Below, one piece after another: positions 42,515 through 51,812 of a stretch of DNA of 64,000 nt (positions are counted from its first letter, which is position 1; the number at the start of each line of letters is the position of its first letter). A program made the position numbers and the translations under genes. Location of the stretch: positions 19,235 to 83,234 of the forward strand of contig CAMLML010000006.1 of NCBI GenBank assembly GCA_946481095.1, in the 5' to 3' direction. The notes under the pieces were generated by a model. The model worked only from the letters and a program-made list of their open reading frames with translations. It made no database searches and had not been told where the DNA came from. This DNA is from an uncultured Cellvibrio sp. (GTDB lineage Bacteria; Pseudomonadota; Gammaproteobacteria; Pseudomonadales; Cellvibrionaceae).

Positions 42515-44023
42515 TCAATGAGACAAATCAAATATGGAAATTTCATCTCTGAATGATCGGATAAGCTGTCCATCAACCGTTGATCCCTGCACTTTTTGCA
42601 TTTTACCAACACTGCTACCTGTTGTTGCGCATACGCCCGTATTTCTAAAGTTCAGTGCTGTTGATAACACCGCTTCATCAGGATCACCCAAAGCATGTGT
42701 TAAATCATCATTAACTTCGCATCCTTTTACCAAATCCAATCCATTGTCAGTATTGGAAGGTACAAAACCATCAGAATACTCGCCAAAACCCTTGGCATTA
42801 ATTCCGGTGAATTGAATGGTGTAATAAGTTGTGCCGCAATTATCTTCCGGTGTGAAACCATAAGGTTTGCCGCAAGTAGAGTCACCAATCAGAAAAACTT
42901 CAACTCCGGCACCACGCAAACTGTTCACAATTAATTCACTGGCAGAGCAGGTACCCGATGTGGTTAACACATACACACGATTGAGATTTAATGTTGGCAA
43001 ATTATTATTTTTGTTCACCCCATAAAGGCCCAGAGTGGTGAAACTATAAGGAGCTTCTGCCGCATATTGATCATTGGCAACATACTGGATAAAGGTTTTC
43101 CCCGATACATTAGTGCCACCAATCATGTAAGCAACCATGGATGCAATGGAAATTAACCCGCCACCGTTGTAACGCAAATCCAAAACCAGATCACTGACAC
43201 CTTCGGCCTGAAGATCCTGGATGGCGTCCACCCATTCATCCTGAGCATTCTCAATAAAAGTATTGAATTGGATATAACCTACTTTGGCCTCGCCCTGTGT
43301 GATGACTCGGGTAACCGGTACAGCTGTTATATCAACCTCGGCTGACACCAAAGTAACTGTGTAGCTGGTTGTTTCACCTGCATGCTGCAAAGTAAATGAA
43401 TGCGCTTCGTTGAGCACATCAGGAAAGAGTGCACCATTTAATGTATTGATGCCTGCATTGGTGTTATCGGAAATTAAACTGACATTATCAAGCTCAAGAA
43501 TCTGATCACCGCGCTTGATGCCTGCATTGGCTGCCGGGGATCCCGGTTCCACATCAGACACGAAAAAACTGCGTGGTGGTACCGTTGAAAAGACTTTTAA
43601 ATGAAGCCCATAACCATAAGTCATGCCCGCTTCCCAGGCTTCTGAATCTTCTGTTGGTTCATAAAAATGGAAATTATCTTTTGGTTTTCCGGAAGATGTT
43701 TTTGCACTGGTTTTTAATTTGTCAAAATAAACCTGCGGTGTATCAGAGTTGGCGGGATTGATATCCGGTAACTCTTTGTACCAAAGATAGGTTTCATGAC
43801 TCCAGGATCGAAGAAAATTTTTCTCGTCCAATCGTGTTCCTTTTTGATCAGGAAAAGGAATATCGGTAATTTTACTTCTACCTACACGGGGAGTCTGGCA
43901 TTGATTCTTATATATATCCGAGTTTTTGAACTCGCCTTCTTCCCATTTGTCGGGGGGAGCATCCCCACCACAAGCAGACAACATAGCAGCAATTAAAATT
44001 GAACCATAAATCGATTTGGTCAT
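42515..44023 (-). CDS. S41-family peptidase lipoprotein with PDZ domain
   Basis: 502 residues. The signal peptide ends in lipobox MLSACGGDA. An N-terminal helical region (about 50-115, LRSWSHETYLWYKELPDINP) leads to a PDZ domain (FFVSDVEPGSPAANAGIKRG), then the S41 fold with VSDLVLDLRYNGGG, catalytic serine in TSGTCSASELIVNSLRG and catalytic lysine in STCGKPYGF. The family cleaves C-terminal tails of periplasmic proteins. The ATG at 44023 has an AGGGA site and directly starts the signal peptide, so it is preferred over an upstream start at 44056. Confidence 0.88.
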   Translation of the reverse strand: MTKSIYGSILIAAMLSACGGDAPPDKWEEGEFKNSDIYKNQCQTPRVGRSKITDIPFPDQKGTRLDEKNFLRSWSHETYLWYKELPDINPANSDTPQVYFDKLKTSAKTSSGKPKDNFHFYEPTEDSEAWEAGMTYGYGLHLKVFSTVPPRSFFVSDVEPGSPAANAGIKRGDQILELDNVSLISDNTNAGINTLNGALFPDVLNEAHSFTLQHAGETTSYTVTLVSAEVDITAVPVTRVITQGEAKVGYIQFNTFIENAQDEWVDAIQDLQAEGVSDLVLDLRYNGGGLISIASMVAYMIGGTNVSGKTFIQYVANDQYAAEAPYSFTTLGLYGVNKNNNLPTLNLNRVYVLTTSGTCSASELIVNSLRGAGVEVFLIGDSTCGKPYGFTPEDNCGTTYYTIQFTGINAKGFGEYSDGFVPSNTDNGLDLVKGCEVNDDLTHALGDPDEAVLSTALNFRNTGVCATTGSSVGKMQKVQGSTVDGQLIRSFRDEISIFDLSH

Positions 44024-44197
44024 AGTAGGAATCCCTAGAAATAATAATCCGGCCATTCAAGGCTGCAGAGATGTTAGTCCCTGATAATAGGGATTGCCAA
44101 TTAAAAAGCTCCTGCCCCTGACCTGGTTTGATAGATTTGAGCTTACACGGACATCCAATAACAGGGCTGGTTCACATTTACGGCCTTGGGTAAGCAT

Positions 44198-44240
44198 AAA
44201 AAAACCGTCGATCACATTGCCAATGATCGACGGCTTTTTT
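44198..44240. terminator. Bidirectional terminator downstream of xylA
   Basis: CCGTCGATCA (44205-44214) and TGATCGACGG (44224-44233) with seven A before and six T after, so it works in both directions. It ends the xylB-xylA transcript on the minus strand. The rest of 44024-44255 shows no gene. Confidence 0.85.
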
Positions 44241-44255
44241 ATTGTTTGGACAGGA

Positions 44256-45587
44256 TTAACGAATATAACGATTGATAATATTTTCGTAGAGTTCCTGACG
44301 ACCGCTCTGCAATTTCAACTCGCCGCCTGTGTTACCTATCTCTGCCAGCTGTTGCAGTGTCAATTTACCTTGTTCAAATTCAGCACCTTTGCCTGAATCG
44401 AATGATGAGTAACGCTCCCGGCGCATAGCTTCAAGAGGTGACTTTTGCAGCAGGTTGTCTGCAATAATCAAAGCGCGGGCGAAGGTATCCATACCGCCAA
44501 TATGACCATAAAAAAGATCTACCGGATCAGGTGAATTGCGGCGCGCTTTCGCATCGAAATTGACTCCGCCACCTTGCAAACCACCACTGCGCAACAATAC
44601 CAGCATCATTTCCACTGTTTCGTTGATGTTGTAAGGGAATTGATCTGTATCCCAGGCATTTTGGTAATCACCACGGTTGGCATCCAAAGAACCTAACATG
44701 CCTGCATCAGCAGCCGTTTGCATGTCATGGCACATAGTGTGGCCAGCAAGAGTGGCGTGGTTGGTTTCAAGATTCAATTTGAAATCTTTATCCAGACCAT
44801 GATGACGCAAGAAACCAATCACTGTTGCCGCATCAAAATCATATTGGTGTTTTGATGGTTCCATAGGTTTTGGTTCGATAAAAAATGTACCTTTGAAGCC
44901 TTGGCCGCGAGCATAGTCACGCGCCATGGTCAGGAAACGTGCCAGATGATCCTGTTCGCGCTTCATCTGGGTATTGAGCAAACTCATATAACCTTCACGA
45001 CCACCCCAGAATACGTAATTTTCGCCATTCAATGCGATGGTTGCATCCAGTGCATCCTTCAGCTGTGCACCGGCATAAGCAACTACGCTGAAATCAGGAT
45101 TGGTTGATGCACCATTCATATAACGCGGATTGGAAAACAAGTTGGCGGTGCCCCACAATAATTTCACGCCCGATGCTTTTTGTTTTTCTTTTGCATATTC
45201 AACAATGGTTTGTAAACGCTTTGATGTTTCTGCGCGACTGCTGCCTTCATCAATTAAATCTATGTCATGGAAACAATAATAAGGCGTGCCGATTTTGGTG
45301 AAAAATTCAAAGGCTGCATCCATTTTTTCTTTTGCACGCGCCACTACATCAGGTGTGGCTGCCCACGGAAATATTTTGGTTCCTGGGCCAAATGGATCAT
45401 GACCGGCACCACAGAATGTATGCCAATAACAAGTGGCAAATTTGAAATGATCTTTCAAACTTTTTCCGGCAATTACACGATTCTCGTCATAATATTTGAA
45501 TGCCAGTGGATTATCGGAATCCGGACCTTCGTAACCTATCTTGCCTATGCCTGGAAAATATTCTTTGTTGCCAAGAACAATACCCAT
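44256..45587 (-). CDS. xylA: Xylose isomerase
   Basis: 443 residues, the length of the long (class II) form. Typical start [15 protein letters not shown]. Active-site blocks are [51 protein letters not shown] and [18 protein letters not shown], which carry the metal-binding Glu/Asp/His residues. It converts D-xylose to D-xylulose in the cytoplasm. The ATG at 45587 has AGGTG 6 bases upstream and fits the family N-terminus; longer frames to 45659 would overlap xylB. It forms an operon with xylB, with a 41-base gap. Confidence 0.95.
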   Translation of the reverse strand: MGIVLGNKEYFPGIGKIGYEGPDSDNPLAFKYYDENRVIAGKSLKDHFKFATCYWHTFCGAGHDPFGPGTKIFPWAATPDVVARAKEKMDAAFEFFTKIGTPYYCFHDIDLIDEGSSRAETSKRLQTIVEYAKEKQKASGVKLLWGTANLFSNPRYMNGASTNPDFSVVAYAGAQLKDALDATIALNGENYVFWGGREGYMSLLNTQMKREQDHLARFLTMARDYARGQGFKGTFFIEPKPMEPSKHQYDFDAATVIGFLRHHGLDKDFKLNLETNHATLAGHTMCHDMQTAADAGMLGSLDANRGDYQNAWDTDQFPYNINETVEMMLVLLRSGGLQGGGVNFDAKARRNSPDPVDLFYGHIGGMDTFARALIIADNLLQKSPLEAMRRERYSSFDSGKGAEFEQGKLTLQQLAEIGNTGGELKLQSGRQELYENIINRYIR

Positions 45588-45628
45588 GTTTTTCACCTTT
45601 GATTTTTCAATAACACGTTTAAAAAATA

Positions 45629-47119
45629 TCACTCTGATTTTGGCAACAAGCCCAGCCATGCCTGATAGGCATCCTGATATTGCGCCGCTAAATTAATTTG
45701 TGGCTCTACCAGAGCCACCCGGTTTAACCCGATAAATGTTTCTTTTGCCGAATTGTAGAAGCCTGATCCCATTGCGGCTGCGCGCGCAGCACCTTCGGCA
45801 CCATCTGTCTCCAATAATTCCACGGCCGCTTGCGTAGTGTTAGCGAAAGCCTGAGTGAACACATCACTTAAAAACATATTGCCTTTACCCGCTCGCACCA
45901 GATTGCAACTGCCGCCCAACGACTTGAGAACATCAAACCCCTGATTCAGCGAAAACACAATTCCTTCCTGCGCAGCACGCACCATATGCCCCAAGCCGTG
46001 ACGATTAAAATCCAGATTGCGCAAATGTGCACCCAAATTTTGATTTTGAAAAATTCTTTCTGCACCGTTGCCAAATGGATGAAACACCAAGCCATCGCTG
46101 CCTACAGGTACTGTGCCTGCCAAGGCATTCAATTGTGGGTACGACGGCGTCGCACCGGCTGAGCCAATCATTTGTCGCAACCAGGAATACAAACGACCGC
46201 AACCATTTACACAAACCAGGACTCCATTGCGTTTTTCCGTTTCCGTATTGGTGACATGTAAAAAAGTATTTACGCGTGATTGCAAATCCGCTGCCGGTTT
46301 ATCAGTGACACCATAGATGACACCGGAGGTGCCAGCTGTTGCTGCCACTTCACCAGGTTGCAATACATTCAAACTAAACGCATTGTTAGGTTGATCACCA
46401 GCACGATAACAGACTTTTACACCCGCACTTAATCCCAATAATTTTGCAACAGTTTCTTTAATTTCGCCCTGAATACCCAAGCCGGGAACCAGATCAGGAA
46501 TCAATCCCGCCTCTATTTTCCAATGTGTAAGCAATTCGGTTGCTACACGACTCTCTTTGAAATCCCACAAAGTCCCTTCTGAAAGACCTGATGCGGTAGT
46601 GGTGATTTCACCGGTTAATTTCATTGCAATGAAATCACCGGGCAACATAACTTTATAAATTTTGCTGAAAATTTCCGGTTGATTTTGTTGCACCCATCTC
46701 AATTTGGCAGCTGTAAAATTTCCCGGTGAATTCAGCAAATGGCCAAAACAATAATCTTGCCCCAAATCATTCAGCGCCTGATTACCAAACGGAACTGCGC
46801 GACTATCGCACCAGATAATTGAGGGGCGCAAAACGCGTTGCTGTTGATCGACCAAAACCAAGCCATGCATCTGGTAAGAGATACCTATGGCGGTAATGTT
46901 CGCAGGATCAAAACTACCTTTGCTGGCTAATTTGGCAAAACCTTTCTGCACACAGTCCCACCAGATTTCAGGATCCTGCTCTGCGAATCCCGGCTGCGGA
47001 CTTTGAATGGACAACTCGGTTTCGGGGTAGGACAAACTGCCAAGGCTTTTACCACTGGAACCATCCAGTACCGATAATTTGACAGATGAACTTCCCAGAT
47101 CAATTCCCAGAAATAGCAT
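45629..47119 (-). CDS. xylB: Xylulokinase
   Basis: 496 residues, FGGY kinase family. The phosphate-1 motif is [18 protein letters not shown], the sugar contact is in [16 protein letters not shown] with IIWCDSRA, and the phosphate-2/adenosine regions are [14 protein letters not shown] and [12 protein letters not shown]. It phosphorylates D-xylulose to xylulose 5-phosphate, feeding the pentose phosphate pathway. I use the ATG at 47119 (GAG 7 bases upstream); the ATG at 47131 is also possible. It is divergent from the NrtR-like regulator gene, with 181 bases between starts. Confidence 0.94.
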   Translation of the reverse strand: MLFLGIDLGSSSVKLSVLDGSSGKSLGSLSYPETELSIQSPQPGFAEQDPEIWWDCVQKGFAKLASKGSFDPANITAIGISYQMHGLVLVDQQQRVLRPSIIWCDSRAVPFGNQALNDLGQDYCFGHLLNSPGNFTAAKLRWVQQNQPEIFSKIYKVMLPGDFIAMKLTGEITTTASGLSEGTLWDFKESRVATELLTHWKIEAGLIPDLVPGLGIQGEIKETVAKLLGLSAGVKVCYRAGDQPNNAFSLNVLQPGEVAATAGTSGVIYGVTDKPAADLQSRVNTFLHVTNTETEKRNGVLVCVNGCGRLYSWLRQMIGSAGATPSYPQLNALAGTVPVGSDGLVFHPFGNGAERIFQNQNLGAHLRNLDFNRHGLGHMVRAAQEGIVFSLNQGFDVLKSLGGSCNLVRAGKGNMFLSDVFTQAFANTTQAAVELLETDGAEGAARAAAMGSGFYNSAKETFIGLNRVALVEPQINLAAQYQDAYQAWLGLLPKSE

Positions 47120-47300
47120 AGTAAAACTCATAGAAAAAATAGTGGCCGGAAGGATACTCTCTTATTGTCCTTTTGAAAATAAGATAAAAAAACAAATTTC
47201 ACTTTATGGCGCGCGGCTTATAGAATGATCATGTTTTATCAATTTCAAACATTTTAGTTCGGAAATCATAATAACATTCTGAATTTACAGGAATTTTCTT

Positions 47301-48032
47301 GTGTCGAGCAAACATATACCCAACAGCAACAGCAAAACCGCTTCGCTAAAACTGGCAGAAAATGTCATTAAAGCGCTTTCTATCGACAATCTTATTTTTG
47401 GTTTGGATCACGATGAACTGAAAATACTATTGGTTCGCCAAACTGATCCCATGCATCAGGGTAAGTGGGCATTGCCTGGCGGCTGGATACGTTACGACGA
47501 AAACCTGCGCGATGCGGCCTATCGTTTACTGAAAGAGTTAACGGGTATCAGTGATGTTTTTCTGGAACAACTGAAAACTTTCGGCAGAGTTGACCGTTTC
47601 CCTGACGAGCGTGTGGTGACCGTTGCCTATTTTGCACTGGTCAGTGCAGATAATCTTTCGTTGGTGGCCGGACAAACGGCTGAAGAAGTCAATTGGCAAA
47701 GTGTTGGCAGTTTGCCCGAGTTGGTTTATGACCACGCCGAAATTATTGAGCACGGATTAAAAGTGTTGCGTCATCAGGTTTGTCATCAACCTATAGGTTT
47801 TAATTTGTTGCCGGAAAAATTTACCTTGTTGCAACTACAGGCGCTATACGAAGCGATACTGAACATCAAACTGGACAAGCCCAATTTCCGTCGAAAAATA
47901 ATGAAGATGAACCTCTTGTCGCCCTGCAATGAAAAACAACAGGGAGTTCCACACAGAGCGGCCAATCTCTACACTTTTGATGCCAAGGCCTATGAGCAGC
48001 TCACCAAAACCGGTTTCTCCTTCGAAATTTAA
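47301..48032 (+). CDS. NrtR-family regulator with degenerate Nudix domain
   Basis: 243 residues, GTG start with AGGAA 7 bases upstream. Residues about 25-150 form a Nudix fold; the Nudix box reads GWIRYDENLRDAAYRLLKEL, in which two glutamates of the catalytic REUXEE core are replaced. It therefore probably binds but does not hydrolyse its ligand. The C-terminal winged helix (about 160-240: LLPEKFTLLQLQALYEAILN, then KPNFRRKIMKMNLL) is the DNA-binding half. NrtR relatives with this build regulate pentose genes in other bacteria. Its place between xylBA and a sugar porter suggests it is the local xylose regulator. Confidence 0.85.
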   Translation: MSSKHIPNSNSKTASLKLAENVIKALSIDNLIFGLDHDELKILLVRQTDPMHQGKWALPGGWIRYDENLRDAAYRLLKELTGISDVFLEQLKTFGRVDRFPDERVVTVAYFALVSADNLSLVAGQTAEEVNWQSVGSLPELVYDHAEIIEHGLKVLRHQVCHQPIGFNLLPEKFTLLQLQALYEAILNIKLDKPNFRRKIMKMNLLSPCNEKQQGVPHRAANLYTFDAKAYEQLTKTGFSFEI

Positions 48033-48050
48033 TCTAATTTCACCCCTTAT

Positions 48051-48067
48051 ATAGTCGGTCAGACTAT
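48051..48067. promoter_or_regulatory. Inverted repeat ATAGTC-N5-GACTAT upstream of the sugar porter
   Basis: Perfect 6-bp arms, 17 bases overall, 19 bases after the regulator gene and 84 bases before the porter start. It is a candidate operator of the NrtR-like protein. No second full copy was found before xylB. Confidence 0.45.
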
Positions 48068-48150
48068 GTTGGGGTAATATCGGCCCCGGTCGTCCCGAAC
48101 GATTCGGTATTTATAATTTCAATAACAGCTACAACCAGAAAGGTACATCC

Positions 48151-49707
48151 ATGAACCACTCAGTGAACGCTAGTCAGGCGAATATGTCGTTTGTCATCCT
48201 GATTACTATCATCGCCACAATAGGCGGTTTTTTATTCGGGTTTGATAGCGGTGTTATCAATGGAACTTATGATGGCCTCAATCAGGCTTTCAGTTTGACA
48301 ACCGGTGAATCCGTACGGTCAACTTTGTCGATCTACCTCGCATTAGGCTCGGCTATCTTGGCAACAATTGGGCTCTATTTTGTTCGCAAGGAGCTATTAA
48401 TTATTGCGGCCTTGATGTTTGTAGGATTTATGTGGGAAGCACAGGATGACAATTCATTCAGGGTCGCATCCATGTTATTGGGTTGTGCTTTCGGTGCATT
48501 GATTGCGGGTCGTGCGGCCGACAGGTTTGGTCGCTGGTGGGTGCTGATGGTATCAGCCATTCTCTTCATTATTTCTGCTTGGGGATCAGGCATAGCGACA
48601 GGTTCTGTCGAATTTATCATCTACCGTGTAATTGGAGGCTTGGCTGTTGGTGCGGCCAGTATTATTTGTCCTGCTTACATCAGTGAAGTCACGCCTGCCC
48701 ATTTGCGTGGCAAACTCAGCTCGGTACAACAAATCGCGATTATTTCCGGTTTGTTTTTTGCCTTCCTCAGCAATTACTTTTTAGCCGAGTTTGCAGGTGG
48801 TTCTACCTCCATGTTCTGGTGGGGTTATGAAACCTGGCGCTGGATGTTCTGGATGGAGTTGATCCCTGCTTTCATTTTCCTGTTTGCTCTGTTTCTGATC
48901 CCTGAAAGTCCGCGCTTTCTGGTAACACAAGGAGCCGACGATAAAGCGGCCAAAGTATTGGGTAATCTGTATGGTGCAGCCAACGCCCAAAGTAAAATTG
49001 CTGAAATTCGCAACACGCTGGCTAAAGACCATAAGCCCAGCTTTAGCGATGTGGTAAACAAAACGACACGCAGGGTAAAGCCTATTGTCATGGTGGGTTT
49101 TGGTTTGGCTGTACTCCAGCAGTTTGTGGGTATCAACGTTGTGTTTTATTACGGTGCGGTCTTGTGGCAAGCTGCCGGTTTTTCAGAAAGCGACGCGCTG
49201 CTGACTAACGTACTTTCCGGTGCCGTCAGTATTGCTGCTTGTTTTGTTACCTTCTTTTTGGTCGATAAAATTGGTCGCAAACCATTACTCTGGTTTGGGT
49301 CAGTGGGTATGGCAATTACTCTCGCTCTGGTTGCTTTCGCATTTGCGGGCGCTCCTGTTGATGGGGCCGGGAAACTTCAGCTTTCGAGCAGCAACGGCAT
49401 ATTGGCATTAGTAGCAGCCAATCTTTATGTGATCTTTTTCAACATGTCATGGGGTCCGGTGACCTGGATTATGTTAGGTGAGATGTTCCCCAATCAAATG
49501 CGTGGTTCGTCATTGGCAATTGCTGGTCTAGCGCAATGGGGCGCCAACTTCCTGATTACCTGGACTTTCCCAATATTGCTGGCCTCTGCAATTGGTCTTG
49601 CAGGCGCTTATGGGATATATACTTTTTTCTCTATTCTGTCTGTGTTCTTTGTTTTCAAATACATTCAGGAAACCAAAGGTAAAGAACTGGAGCAAATGGA
49701 AGGCTAG
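48151..49707 (+). CDS. Sugar porter of the major facilitator superfamily, probable xylose importer
   Basis: 518 residues. Sugar-porter signatures: GGFLFGFDSGVINGTYDGL in helix 1, GRAADRFGRWWVL, PAYISEVTPAHLRGKLSSVQ, LIPESPRFLV, QQFVGINVVFYYG and GEMFPNQMRGSSLAIAG. It is longer than XylE (about 490) because of roughly 50 extra residues with two hydrophobic stretches (about 62-100, from LSIYLALGSAILATIGLYFV) between helix 1 and the usual helix 2. Its neighbours point to xylose uptake with protons, but other sugars are possible. A terminator follows. Confidence 0.9.
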   Translation: MNHSVNASQANMSFVILITIIATIGGFLFGFDSGVINGTYDGLNQAFSLTTGESVRSTLSIYLALGSAILATIGLYFVRKELLIIAALMFVGFMWEAQDDNSFRVASMLLGCAFGALIAGRAADRFGRWWVLMVSAILFIISAWGSGIATGSVEFIIYRVIGGLAVGAASIICPAYISEVTPAHLRGKLSSVQQIAIISGLFFAFLSNYFLAEFAGGSTSMFWWGYETWRWMFWMELIPAFIFLFALFLIPESPRFLVTQGADDKAAKVLGNLYGAANAQSKIAEIRNTLAKDHKPSFSDVVNKTTRRVKPIVMVGFGLAVLQQFVGINVVFYYGAVLWQAAGFSESDALLTNVLSGAVSIAACFVTFFLVDKIGRKPLLWFGSVGMAITLALVAFAFAGAPVDGAGKLQLSSSNGILALVAANLYVIFFNMSWGPVTWIMLGEMFPNQMRGSSLAIAGLAQWGANFLITWTFPILLASAIGLAGAYGIYTFFSILSVFFVFKYIQETKGKELEQMEG

Positions 49708-49723
49708 TATTTTCGCCTATCCC

Positions 49724-49751
49724 AAAAACCACCCCTTCGGGTGGTTTTTTT
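49724..49751 (+). terminator. Terminator after the sugar porter gene
   Basis: AAAACCACCC, loop CTTC, GGGTGGTTTT then TTT. A 10-bp stem 17 bases past the stop. Confidence 0.85.
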
Positions 49752-49823
49752 ATTTGGCGCAATTCAATTCTTTACAATACTACTGGTATACAAGTCATGA
49801 AGACTTATGGTTTAATGAACTAT

Positions 49824-49831
49824 AACAATAA
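49824..49831 (+). promoter_or_regulatory. AACAATAA (Hfq/Crc-type motif) next to the xylanase ribosome site
   Basis: AACAATAA is followed directly by ACGTGAGAG (the ribosome site) and the ATG at 49847. This is the position in which catabolite-activity motifs repress translation in Pseudomonas. One short motif is weak evidence by itself. Confidence 0.4.
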
Positions 49832-49846
49832 CGTGAGAGTTTTATT

Positions 49847-51715
49847 ATGACGTCTTTACTGAAACCAATAATGATCGGAATTCTTGGCTGCAGCCTGGTT
49901 GCTTGTGGTGGTGGAGGCGGAGGCGGTGGCAAGTCTGGCTCAAGCAAACCTCTTTCTTCATCTGTCAGTTCATCGAATTCTGTTGCGATTTCGTCCTCGA
50001 TTAGCAGTTCATCACCGGTAGTTTCTTCAAGCACCGAAGCTTTATCATCCTCGATGTCGTCGGAATCAAGTTCTACAGCATCATCTACAGAAAATTCCTC
50101 AATTGCTGCTTCAAGTTCATCAACTTCAGCCAATGTGTTGACCATTGATATGACCAATGGCTGGAGAGGTAATTCATCAGGCAGTGCCGGAAACTCTGGA
50201 GTTAACTATAACTCCGATGGGGTCAGTTTCTCTGCAAGCGGCGATGGTGTGGGTGCTGTTTTTGATTTTTTAAAGCCGACACAACTTGAAAATGCTGTTA
50301 TCGAAATGGTAGTTAATGTCAGTAGCGAATTTAAATCCAGCGGCGCAAACTTACAAATTTTTGCGCAAATTAAAAATGATTGGTCAAAAGGGGAATGGAA
50401 TTGTCTATCCGACAATAGTGAATTAACCGCAGGCTCTGATGTGACCCTTTACTGCACAATTGACGAACCGGATGACAAATTCAATCAATCAGCAAATGAT
50501 ATTCAAATGGGTATTCAAGCCAAAGGTTCTGCAACTGGTACTGTGACAATCAAGAGCACAAAAATCACGTTAGCACAAAGTGCCAGCTCCAGTTCAAGTT
50601 CAGGCAGTGTTTATTCAGCCAATGTTGATCACTTGCGCGATTTGGCGAATTTCCCAATTGGTATTGCGGTATCCAACTCTGATTCACCCACCTACAATGT
50701 TTTAACCAATGCATCGGAAAGAGCGATTGTTGAAAAACATTTTGATCAAATGACAGCAGGCAACATTATGAAAATGAGTTACCTGCATCCTAACAATAAC
50801 ACCGGCACTATTTCTGATTACAACTTTACCAATGCCGATGCATTTGTTGATTACGCCAATACCCAAAGCATGACAATTCATGGGCATGTACTGGTCTGGC
50901 ATTCTGATTATCAGGTTCCCGGTTTTATGAAAGTTGCTAACTGGAGTGGAACGCCTGCACAATTTATCGCAGCCTTGGAAACTCACGTGACCACTATCGT
51001 TGATCATTTTGAAACAAAAGCGAATGTAGTGAGTTGGGATGTTGTAAATGAAGCGTTAACGGATGGCTCCCCGTCAAACTTTCGAACGACTGACTCGGCG
51101 TTTTATGTCAACAGTGGGAACAGTGCGGTTTATATAGAAAAAGCATTTCTTGCTGCAAGAGCAGCCAATGCCACTGTGGATCTTTATTACAACGATTACA
51201 ACATCGAAGGCAATAATGCAAAAACCACAAAAATGATGGAAATGATTACCGACTTCCAAACGCGCAACATTCCAATTGATGGTGTAGGTTTCCAAATGCA
51301 TGTTTGTTTGCGTTATCCGAGTGTGACAGCAATTGCTGCATCAATGCAAAAAGTGGTTGATAAGGGTTTAAAAGTCAAAATTACCGAAATGGATGTTGCC
51401 GTCAATCAACCCTATTGCGACAGTTACCCTGCCAATAAAATCAGCAGCTTCACGTCAGCTATTGCACTGGAACAAAAGAAACGTTATTGCGACATAATCA
51501 AAGCTTATCGCGATACAGTGCCTGACAACTTAAAAGGTGGTATCACCGTGTGGGGAACTACTGACGCCAGTACATGGCTGGACAGTTTATACGCTACGCA
51601 ATTCAACAACGAAAAAATTTCCTGGCCCTTATTGTTTGATGCCAATTACAACGACAAACCAGCGTTACGTGGATTTGCCGATGCGCTTCAATCGATCACC
51701 TGCACCAATATGTAA
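49847..51715 (+). CDS. Lipid-anchored xylanase, CBM15-GH10
   Basis: 622 residues. A lipobox (CSLVACGGGG) anchors it. A serine-rich linker spans about 30-98. A CBM15 (about 99-245) begins at MTNGWRGNSSGSAGNSGVNY and includes SSGANLQIFAQI and DIQMGIQAKGSATGTVTIKS; it binds xylan chains. The GH10 domain follows (about 260-622) with WHSDYQVPGF, acid/base E402 in VSWDVVNEALTDG, and nucleophile E514 in KITEMDVAV. This architecture is that of Cellvibrio japonicus Xyn10C, which degrades xylo-oligosaccharides at the cell surface. It lies among xylose-use genes. Confidence 0.94.
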   Translation: MTSLLKPIMIGILGCSLVACGGGGGGGGKSGSSKPLSSSVSSSNSVAISSSISSSSPVVSSSTEALSSSMSSESSSTASSTENSSIAASSSSTSANVLTIDMTNGWRGNSSGSAGNSGVNYNSDGVSFSASGDGVGAVFDFLKPTQLENAVIEMVVNVSSEFKSSGANLQIFAQIKNDWSKGEWNCLSDNSELTAGSDVTLYCTIDEPDDKFNQSANDIQMGIQAKGSATGTVTIKSTKITLAQSASSSSSSGSVYSANVDHLRDLANFPIGIAVSNSDSPTYNVLTNASERAIVEKHFDQMTAGNIMKMSYLHPNNNTGTISDYNFTNADAFVDYANTQSMTIHGHVLVWHSDYQVPGFMKVANWSGTPAQFIAALETHVTTIVDHFETKANVVSWDVVNEALTDGSPSNFRTTDSAFYVNSGNSAVYIEKAFLAARAANATVDLYYNDYNIEGNNAKTTKMMEMITDFQTRNIPIDGVGFQMHVCLRYPSVTAIAASMQKVVDKGLKVKITEMDVAVNQPYCDSYPANKISSFTSAIALEQKKRYCDIIKAYRDTVPDNLKGGITVWGTTDASTWLDSLYATQFNNEKISWPLLFDANYNDKPALRGFADALQSITCTNM

Positions 51716-51812
51716 TGTTTTAAAGTCTGCGAGTAAGAGTACAATTTACTGGCTCCTTGAGAGCCAGTTTTTTTAGGTAACTGTTTTCTCTTCAGATCTT
51801 TTGGGATTGATT

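Noticed and set aside
45588..45659. Longer xylA start at 45659
   Set aside because: It would overlap the xylB 3' end and add a non-family basic leader; the ATG at 45587 has a good ribosome site.
49783..49794. CTGGTATACAAG as a UxuR/GntR-type operator before the xylanase
   Set aside because: Only the GTATAC core is symmetric and no second copy was found near manD or GH43.
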